Assembly (NCBI RefSeq): GCF_007896895.1
Contig: NZ_VOGW01000185.1
Span: forward strand, 48,637-110,666
Source: Streptomyces misionensis
GTDB taxonomy: Bacteria; Actinomycetota; Actinomycetes; Streptomycetales; Streptomycetaceae
Length of the DNA stretch: 62,030 nt
Direction: 5' to 3'
Shown here: piece by piece, positions 56,749 to 62,030 of the stretch
Position numbering within the stretch: the stretch's first letter is position 1
Layout: each line of letters starts with the position of its first letter
Position numbers and translations under genes: made by a program
The notes under the pieces: generated by a model
The model's database searches: none
What the model saw: the letters and a program-made list of their open reading frames with translations, nothing else
What the model was told of the DNA's origin: nothing

Positions 56749-57990
56749 ATGCACCGGAAAGCCGAAACGACCGCGGGCGCCGGGGCTCGTGGTCCCGCGA
56801 CCCATGACCTCGTGATCAGTCGCGCACGTGTCTTCGACGGCCACCAGGCGCTCACCGGTCTGTACGACGTCGCCGTCGACGGCGCGGAGATCACGTCCCT
56901 GTCGGCCGAGCCGCTCAGGGGCAGACAGCAGGTGGACGCGGCCGGCGGATGGGTCGTGCCCGGACTGATCGACACGCATATCCACTTCTACGACGTGCGC
57001 GCCGTCACCGATCCCGATTCGATGCGGGCCTTCGAGGAGAACGAACTGCCCGGGCGGCTCGGGCTGTTCCTCGACCACGGGATCACCACCATCAAGTCGG
57101 TGGGCGATCCGACGGACGCAATCCTGGACACCCGGGCCAGGATCGCCGCGGGCACGCTGCGGGGACCGCGGCTGCTGGCGACCGGGTGCGGCATCACCGG
57201 ACGCGACGGCCACCCCGCCGCCACGGTCTTCGGCGGCAACCCCTGGGCGCGCGAGCGCTTCACGGGAGAGGTGGGCAGCGTGCGGGAGATCCGTGACCTG
57301 GTGCACCACCTCGCCGACCGCGAGGTGGACGCGATCAAACTCCTGTCAGAGGGGGCGTGCGCGCACTCCGGCGGGCCGACGTACCTCTGGCGCAATCCCG
57401 TCTTCCCGGATGGTGTCGCCTTGGAACGGCTTCCCCTCGATCTCCTTCGGGCGGGTGTCGAGGCCGGCCACGAGCGGGGCCTTCGGGTCACCGTCCACAC
57501 CACCCAGCAGGCCGCGGCACGCGAGGCGATCGAGGCCGGGGCGGACGGCCTGGAGCACGGTGTCACCGTCGAGCCCCTGACCGACCACTCGCTCATCGAC
57601 CTGATGCTCGACCACGGCGTCACCTACACCCCCACGCTCTGGATCGACGACGCCCACCCGGACGCCCGCGGCAACCTCAGGAAGGTGGCCGAGGCCGGCG
57701 TGCGCATCGCGCTGGGCAGTGACACCTTCAGCGGCCGGGGCCTGTTCGGAGCCAACACCCTGGAGGAGGCCGAGCTCATGGTGGCGGCCGGGATGACGCC
57801 CGCCCAGGTGCTGGCCGCGGCCACCAGCGGCGCCTCGCGGCAGTGCGCCCGCCCCGACCTCGGCACGGTGGCCCCGGGCAAGCGCGCCGACCTGCTCCTG
57901 CTGAACGCCGATCCCACCGCGGACATCGGCAGCCTCCGCGACCTCCGCATGGTGATCCTGAACGGCGAACTCGCCGTGGACAAACGCTGA
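56749..57990 (+). CDS. Amidohydrolase (imidazolonepropionase/prolidase-like)
   Basis: A 413-residue metal-dependent hydrolase of the amidohydrolase superfamily. Metal ligands: His-x-His in LIDTHIHFYD, Lys in DAIKLLSEGA, His in VTVHTTQQA and GLEHG, and Asp in ALGSDTFSG. The family acts on cyclic amides, dipeptides or organophosphates, so the substrate is open. It follows the TetR gene by 56 bp in the same direction and could be under its control. The C-terminal DLGTVAPGKRADLLLLNADP is the usual final strand of the fold. Confidence 0.88.
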   Translation: MHRKAETTAGAGARGPATHDLVISRARVFDGHQALTGLYDVAVDGAEITSLSAEPLRGRQQVDAAGGWVVPGLIDTHIHFYDVRAVTDPDSMRAFEENELPGRLGLFLDHGITTIKSVGDPTDAILDTRARIAAGTLRGPRLLATGCGITGRDGHPAATVFGGNPWARERFTGEVGSVREIRDLVHHLADREVDAIKLLSEGACAHSGGPTYLWRNPVFPDGVALERLPLDLLRAGVEAGHERGLRVTVHTTQQAAAREAIEAGADGLEHGVTVEPLTDHSLIDLMLDHGVTYTPTLWIDDAHPDARGNLRKVAEAGVRIALGSDTFSGRGLFGANTLEEAELMVAAGMTPAQVLAAATSGASRQCARPDLGTVAPGKRADLLLLNADPTADIGSLRDLRMVILNGELAVDKR

Positions 57991-58009
57991 GTCGCGGTGC
58001 GCGCGGGAC

Positions 58010-58861
58010 TCACTGTCCGGCGGAGCCGGACGGGGCCCGCTGCTCGCTGGCGTGCAGGGTGCCGAGGAGGGTGAGGGCCTGGGCGGAGGGGCTGCCCGGT
58101 TCGGCGTGGTAGATGACGAGCTGCTGGCCGGGCGCATCGCGGACGTCGAAGGACTGGTAGGTGAGGGAGAGAGGTCCGACGTCCGGGTGCAGGAGTTGCT
58201 TGGCGTCCTGGGTTTTGCCGCGCACGGTGTGCTGCGCCCACAACCGCCGGAATTCCGCACTGTGCTCGGTCAGGGTGTCCACGAGGTGGCGCAGACGCGG
58301 GTGCTCGGGGTCGAAGCCGCTCGCCTGGCGCAGATTGGCGACGGCGGCCTGGGCGGCCCGGTCCCAGTCTCGGTAGAACGGCCGTCCGGCCGGGTCGAGG
58401 AAGGTCATGCGGGCCAGGTTGTCCACGGCGGTGAAGGGGGCGTAGAGGGCGTCGGCCAGGGCGTTGGCGGCCAGCAGGTCGAGGGTGCGGTTCATGACGA
58501 ACGCCGGGGTGTGCGCGTAGCCGTCCATCAGCTGACGCAGCGCGGGACTGACCCGCTCGGTGACATGGAGGGAGCCTCGGCCGTCCGGTGACACCCCGGC
58601 CAGACGGTGCAGGTGGGCGCGGGCGTCCGGGTCGAGCAGGAGCGCGCGGCCGAGAGCGTCCAGCACCTGTGGCGAGGGATGGCGCTCCCGCCCCTGTTCC
58701 AGCCGGGTGTAGTAGTCGGCGTTGACACCGGCCAGGACGGCGACCTCCTCGCGGCGCAGTCCGGCGACCCTGCGCACACCGTGACTCGCCATGTTGACGT
58801 CCTGTGGCCGCAGGCGGGCGCGGCGCGCGCGCAGGAACTCCCCGAGATGGTTGTCGTCCAT
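58010..58861 (-). CDS. XRE-family regulator with MmyB-like ligand domain
   Basis: A 283-residue regulator. N-terminal helix-turn-helix: RRVAGLRREEVAVLAGVNADYYTRLEQGR (about 30-58). The rest is the MmyB-like domain (ALLLDPDARAHLHRLAG, PAFVMNRTLDLLAANALA, DPEHPRLRHLV, LTYQSFDV...QQLVIYHAEPGSPS), which binds fatty-acid-like or unknown ligands in relatives. The ATG is taken at 58861. It is divergent from the Atu4866-like gene, and a palindrome in the gap may be its operator. In Streptomyces such regulators often sit beside an SDR gene, as in this cluster. Confidence 0.88.
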   Translation of the reverse strand: MDDNHLGEFLRARRARLRPQDVNMASHGVRRVAGLRREEVAVLAGVNADYYTRLEQGRERHPSPQVLDALGRALLLDPDARAHLHRLAGVSPDGRGSLHVTERVSPALRQLMDGYAHTPAFVMNRTLDLLAANALADALYAPFTAVDNLARMTFLDPAGRPFYRDWDRAAQAAVANLRQASGFDPEHPRLRHLVDTLTEHSAEFRRLWAQHTVRGKTQDAKQLLHPDVGPLSLTYQSFDVRDAPGQQLVIYHAEPGSPSAQALTLLGTLHASEQRAPSGSAGQ

Positions 58862-58936
58862 GGCCACCAGGCTAGTGCTGTGGCTGCTCCCCCTTCCCGG
58901 GTGTGCCGCACCCAGGCAGAGAGCACCCTGGTACCC

Positions 58937-58954
58937 CTGCGCTGACCTGCGCAG
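58937..58954. promoter_or_regulatory. Small palindrome in the XRE/Atu4866 divergent gap
   Basis: CTGCGC and GCGCAG flank TGACCT, 48 bp upstream of the Atu4866-like start. The arms are only 6 bp, so it could arise by chance. Confidence 0.3.
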
Positions 58955-59001
58955 ACTCGGTGAGGCACGGCACCCGTGCCCCACCGAGGAAGGGAAACTT
59001 G

Positions 59002-59289
59002 ATGACAGGCGATGCGCGGAGCGACCGCACTCCGGGAAACGCCGACGTGGTCGGCATGTGGGTGACCGCGGACGGTCACATCCGGCAGGAGTTGCTGCCG
59101 GACGGACGCTACGACGAGGCCCGGGGAGACCGGCGCAGCGCGTACACCGGCCGGTACACGGTGACCGGCAGCCACCTCGACTACGTCGACGACACCGGAT
59201 TCACCGCCACGGGGGACATCCGGGACGGCGTGCTCTACCACGAACACCTCGTGCTCTACCGCGAGGACCGGACGGAGAAGCCCTCGTGA
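59002..59289 (+). CDS. Atu4866-domain protein
   Basis: A 95-residue protein matching the Atu4866 (PF11512) family along its length: VVGMWVTADGHIRQELLPDG, DEARGDRRSAYTGRYTVTG, HLDYVDDTGFTATGDIRDG and VLYHEHLVLYRED. Family members form small beta-rich dimers and often accompany SDRs and transporters, as here. Function unknown. GAGGAAGGG precedes the ATG. Its stop overlaps the MFS start by 4 bp, so the two are translationally coupled. Confidence 0.88.
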   Translation: MTGDARSDRTPGNADVVGMWVTADGHIRQELLPDGRYDEARGDRRSAYTGRYTVTGSHLDYVDDTGFTATGDIRDGVLYHEHLVLYREDRTEKPS

Positions 59290-60743
59290 GGGCGCGCGGC
59301 GGCGTCGGTCTTCCCCACGGCGAAGGCGCCACCGGCGCCGGCGGGATCGGGCGCGTCGCGGGGGTTTCCCCGTCACCCGGCACTCCGGCCTTGCTGGTGC
59401 TGTGCGCGGCTCATTTCATGGACGCCATCGACCTGTCCGACGTGGGCGTGGCCCTGCCGGCCATCCAGCGTGACCTCGGCATGCCATCGGGTTCCCTCCA
59501 GTGGGTCGTGTCCGCCTACGCCCTCGGCTACGGCGGGTTCCTTCTCCTGGGCGGCCGGGTCGCCGATCTGTTCGGCCGACGACGCGCCTTCCTGACCGCG
59601 GTCGCCGTCTTCGGCGTGGTGAGCGTGCTGGGAGCGCTCGCTCCGACCGGTGGCCTGCTGATCGCGGCACGGCTGGTGAAGGGCATCGCGGCGGGCTTCC
59701 TGGCCCCGGCGGCCCTTTCCCTGATCACCACCAACTGGCCGGAAGGCACGCGGCGTGGCCGTGCTCTCGGGTGGTACGCCACCGCCGGCGCCTGCGGCTT
59801 CATCGGAGGGCTCGTTCTGGGCGGCGTGCTGACCGAACTGTCGTGGCGACTGGTCTTCGCGCTCCCGGTGCCCATCGCCGTGGCGGCACTGCTCGCAGGG
59901 CTGCGCCTGCTCCCGGCGGACCGCCGGGACGGCGCCCGCGGCAGGATCGATGTTCCGGGTGCGCTGACGGCCACCGGAGCACTGGTGCTTCTGGTCTACG
60001 CCCTCACCCAGGCTCCCGCGCACGGCTGGCTGTCCGCCCGCACCCTCCTCCTCTTCGCCGCCGCGGCCGGTCTGCTCGGCCTGTTCCTCCGGGTCGAGTC
60101 CCGCGCGCACAGGCCCCTGGTCCCGCTGTCCTTCCTCACCCGGCGCGCGACCGCCGGCCCCAACCTGACGATCTTCGCCATGTGGGGCGCCTACACGTCC
60201 TTCGCGTTCCTCGCCACGCTCTACCTGCAGAACGTGCTGGACTGGACGCCGTTGCAGACGGCCGGCGCCTTCGTCCCGCTCGGCGTCGCCAACGGCGCGC
60301 TGGCGCCGTTCGCGGGACGGCTCGCGACCCGGTTCGGGGTACACAGGATGATCGCCGCCGGGATGCTGCTCCTCGCGCTGTCCTACGCGTTGTTCCTCCG
60401 GATCGGGCCGGACAGTTCCTACCTCACCGTGGTCCTGCCGGTCATGGTCGTCAACGGGATCGGCACCGCGGCGACGTTCCCCGCGCTGAACACGAGCGCG
60501 GTGGCCGGGGTGCCCGACCGGGACCAGGGGCTGGCGGGAGCCCTGCTCAACACCTTCATGCAGATCGGCGGTGCCGTCGTCCTCGCCCTCGTCACCGCGG
60601 TCGACGAAGCCGGACAGCGGGCGGATGGAAGCGACCCTCTGGCGGGCTACGGCTCCGCCACCGCCGTCATCGTCGCCGCCGTGCTCGCCGGCCTGGGCGG
60701 CACCCTCCTCATCCGGCACCGGACCGGCAGCCGAGACCACTGA
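59286..60743 (+). CDS. MFS transporter, DHA2-type drug exporter
   Basis: A 485-residue, 14-helix major facilitator. Visible are the DxxDxxIVNVALP-like opening (MDAIDLSDVGVALPAIQRDLG), motif A in GRVADLFGRRRAFL, and motif C in AGACGFIGGLVLGGVL, which are typical of DHA2 exporters. It likely pumps small toxic compounds out using proton motive force. The GTG start overlaps the upstream stop (GTGA) and GGAGAAG precedes it. It is the second gene of a three-gene operon with an Atu4866 protein and an SDR. Confidence 0.88.
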   Translation: MRARGGVGLPHGEGATGAGGIGRVAGVSPSPGTPALLVLCAAHFMDAIDLSDVGVALPAIQRDLGMPSGSLQWVVSAYALGYGGFLLLGGRVADLFGRRRAFLTAVAVFGVVSVLGALAPTGGLLIAARLVKGIAAGFLAPAALSLITTNWPEGTRRGRALGWYATAGACGFIGGLVLGGVLTELSWRLVFALPVPIAVAALLAGLRLLPADRRDGARGRIDVPGALTATGALVLLVYALTQAPAHGWLSARTLLLFAAAAGLLGLFLRVESRAHRPLVPLSFLTRRATAGPNLTIFAMWGAYTSFAFLATLYLQNVLDWTPLQTAGAFVPLGVANGALAPFAGRLATRFGVHRMIAAGMLLLALSYALFLRIGPDSSYLTVVLPVMVVNGIGTAATFPALNTSAVAGVPDRDQGLAGALLNTFMQIGGAVVLALVTAVDEAGQRADGSDPLAGYGSATAVIVAAVLAGLGGTLLIRHRTGSRDH

Positions 60744-60781
60744 CGACGCGGCCCCTCGCTCCGTCACCAGGCCGTCCCTCA

Positions 60782-60821
60782 CCACGCACGGACACCCGAC
60801 CACACGCACGGACACCCGACC
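60782..60821. repeat. Two-copy 20-bp tandem repeat
   Basis: ACGCACGGACACCCGAC is repeated at exact 20-bp spacing in the 100-bp gap between the exporter and the next SDR. It may be spacer slippage or a double protein site. Confidence 0.45.
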
Positions 60822-60845
60822 ACCACCCCACCGGGGAGCACTCGC

Positions 60846-61613
60846 ATGACATCCACGACCCCGTCCACCGAAGCCGCCGAGTTCAGGGGAAAGACGGCTC
60901 TCGTCACCGGTGCCGCGCGCGGCATCGGCAAGGAGACCGTGGCACTCCTCCACGCCCGCGGCGCACGCGTCGTCGCCCTCGACATACGACCCGGACTGGA
61001 CTCACTTTCCACCGAGTTGCCAGGCATCGTGACGGTGACCGGCGACGTCACCGCGGAAGAGACCGCCACCCGCGCGGTAGCGGCCGCCGTCGACGCCTTC
61101 GGCGGGCTGGACATCCTGGTCAACAACGCCGGACGCACCCTGAACAAGCCCGTCACGCACACCACCGCACAGGACTGGGACAGCGTGATGGACGTCAACG
61201 CCCGCGGCGCCTTCTTCTTCGCCCGCGAAGCCTTCCGGGCCATGGCGGAGCGCGGCGGCGGCGCCATCGTCGGCACCGGTTCCTACGCGTCCACCGTCGG
61301 ACTGCCCGAAGGGGTCGCCTACAGCGCGTCGAAGGGCGCGCTGGCCCAGCTGACCAGAGTGCTGGCGCTGGAAGGCGGACCCCTGGGCATCCGCGCGAAC
61401 CTCGTCGCCGCGGGCGTCGTCGAAACCGACTTCCTCGACACCTTCCGCCCCGACAGCCGCGCGTATCTCGCGTCCTTCGCCGGCGCCCAGCCCCTGGGCA
61501 GGGTGGCACAGCCCCGTGAGATCGCGGAAGTCCTGTGCTTCCTGGTCTCACCGCGGTCCGCTTTCGTCACGGGCGCCGTACTCGCCGCGGACGGCGGCTT
61601 CACCGCGGCCTGA
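60846..61613 (+). CDS. SDR-family oxidoreductase
   Basis: A 255-residue classical SDR. Cofactor motif ALVTGAARGIGKETVALL, NNAG motif in ILVNNAGRT, catalytic Ser in GTGSYAST, Tyr-x3-Lys in YSASKGA, and GAVLAADGGFTAA at the C-terminus. It is the third gene of the operon with the Atu4866 protein and DHA2 exporter, and could detoxify the same class of compound the exporter handles. The substrate is not assignable. The 3' end overlaps the convergent DUF72 gene by 66 bp. Confidence 0.9.
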   Translation: MTSTTPSTEAAEFRGKTALVTGAARGIGKETVALLHARGARVVALDIRPGLDSLSTELPGIVTVTGDVTAEETATRAVAAAVDAFGGLDILVNNAGRTLNKPVTHTTAQDWDSVMDVNARGAFFFAREAFRAMAERGGGAIVGTGSYASTVGLPEGVAYSASKGALAQLTRVLALEGGPLGIRANLVAAGVVETDFLDTFRPDSRAYLASFAGAQPLGRVAQPREIAEVLCFLVSPRSAFVTGAVLAADGGFTAA

Positions 61614-62030
61614 TCCGCGGGTCTCCGCGCGCGGCCCCGGCAGCGCGCCGGTGAGGAGGGTGCGCATCGTCTCCGCCGCGCGGACGGCCGCGTCCGCGCA
61701 GCAGTTGTTGAACAGCAGGTGGAGTTCGTCGGTGCGATCGGCCAGGCGGCGGACGCGCGGCAGCCATTCCGCCAGTTCCGCTGCGGAATAGGCGTGGCGG
61801 AAGCGGTCCTCCTTGGAGCCCGTGCCCCAGTGGGGGCTGCGGCCGTGGAAGCGGACCAAGCCGAGGCGGGGGGTGGTGACGGGCGCGTCCGGCGGGAGCG
61901 AGCCGGGGAGGTGCCGGGCGGTGTCCACGGCGACGGCGGTGGCGTCCAGGTCGGCCAGGAAGGGGGCGGTGCGGTCGCTGTGCCACCAGGTGGGGTCGCG
62001 GAACTCCACGGCGAAGGGCCAGTCCCGGGC
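61548..62030 (-). CDS. DUF72 family protein, 5'-partial
   Basis: The frame is open to the right edge of the window. The visible 160 residues match the C-terminal half of DUF72 (YecE-like) TIM-barrel proteins: FAVEFRDPTWW, then LGLVRFHGRSPHWGTGS, the AYSAAELAEWLPRVRRL segment and LHLLFNNCCADAAVRAAETM. Function is unknown; structures resemble endonuclease IV-like barrels. It ends with a basic, Gly-rich tail that overlaps the SDR gene by 66 bp on the opposite strand. Confidence 0.85.
   Translation of the reverse strand, partial: ARDWPFAVEFRDPTWWHSDRTAPFLADLDATAVAVDTARHLPGSLPPDAPVTTPRLGLVRFHGRSPHWGTGSKEDRFRHAYSAAELAEWLPRVRRLADRTDELHLLFNNCCADAAVRAAETMRTLLTGALPGPRAETRGSGRGEAAVRGEYGARDESGPR

Noticed and set aside
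56749..57990. Specific assignment of the amidohydrolase as imidazolonepropionase in histidine breakdown
   Set aside because: No other hut genes are nearby and the family motifs are shared by many hydrolases.

Overview
The window is about 62 kb of high-GC actinobacterial DNA and almost certainly comes from a Streptomyces chromosome. The evidence is strong third-position GC, many GTG and a few TTG starts, actinobacterial family members (MarP-like protease, DUF4191, PspAB, GlxA-type AraC regulators), and the gene order lipB-lipA-glnA-glnII-malR/malEFG-aglA-amlB-glnE. As I remember it, that order matches the conserved core region of Streptomyces coelicolor around SCO2190-SCO2240. No tRNA, rRNA, CRISPR array, transposase or phage gene was seen.

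Layout. 1-15.5 kb is mostly core: a WYL regulator (5' end missing), DUF4240, a peptidoglycan-recognition amidase, a MarP-like membrane protease, a GNAT, an FAD amine-oxidase-like enzyme, an NsdA-like regulator, lipoate synthesis (lipB, lipA), DUF4191, RDD, glutamine synthetase I (glnA) behind GlnR boxes, a small secreted protein, and the HtpX/PspAB stress pair. 15.6-17.9 kb holds a divergent MFS transporter and GlxA-like regulator. 17.99-23.1 kb is a tightly coupled seven-gene operon on the minus strand and is the most unusual part of the window. 23.4-36 kb returns to core-type genes: glnII, a winged-helix regulator, a two-component system, a ferritin-like/ferredoxin-reductase pair and a TetR. 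36-49.8 kb is a complete maltodextrin system: secreted amylase-pullulanase, secreted alpha-amylase, alpha-glucosidase, the MalEFG importer and the MalR repressor, with repeated TTGCA/TGCAA-type operator motifs. 49.9-53.7 kb carries a PAP2-like protein and glnE. 54.4-61.6 kb is accessory: three SDR oxidoreductases, a TetR with two putative operators, an amidohydrolase, an XRE regulator, an Atu4866-like protein and a DHA2 exporter. A DUF72 gene runs off the right end.

The operon at 18-23 kb reads, in transcription order: a PLP decarboxylase of the BtrK/VinO type (which act on carrier-protein-bound amino acids), a holo-ACP synthase, a hotdog protein of the beta-alanyl/3-aminobutyryl-CoA ammonia-lyase type, an AMP-forming ligase, an acyl carrier protein, an apparently complete ectoine synthase (EctC), and an EctA-like acetyltransferase whose CoA-binding loop is altered. 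EctB and EctD are absent. I propose a pathway in which an amino acid is loaded on the ACP, decarboxylated and perhaps deaminated, then passed to diaminobutyrate and cyclised. This would give an ectoine-like tetrahydropyrimidine with a non-standard C2 substituent. The gene identities are well supported; the product is inference.

The nitrogen genes also fit together. glnA (adenylylatable Tyr397), its adenylyltransferase glnE and the non-adenylylated glnII all lie here, and both synthetase genes have 11-bp-spaced GlnR-like boxes upstream.
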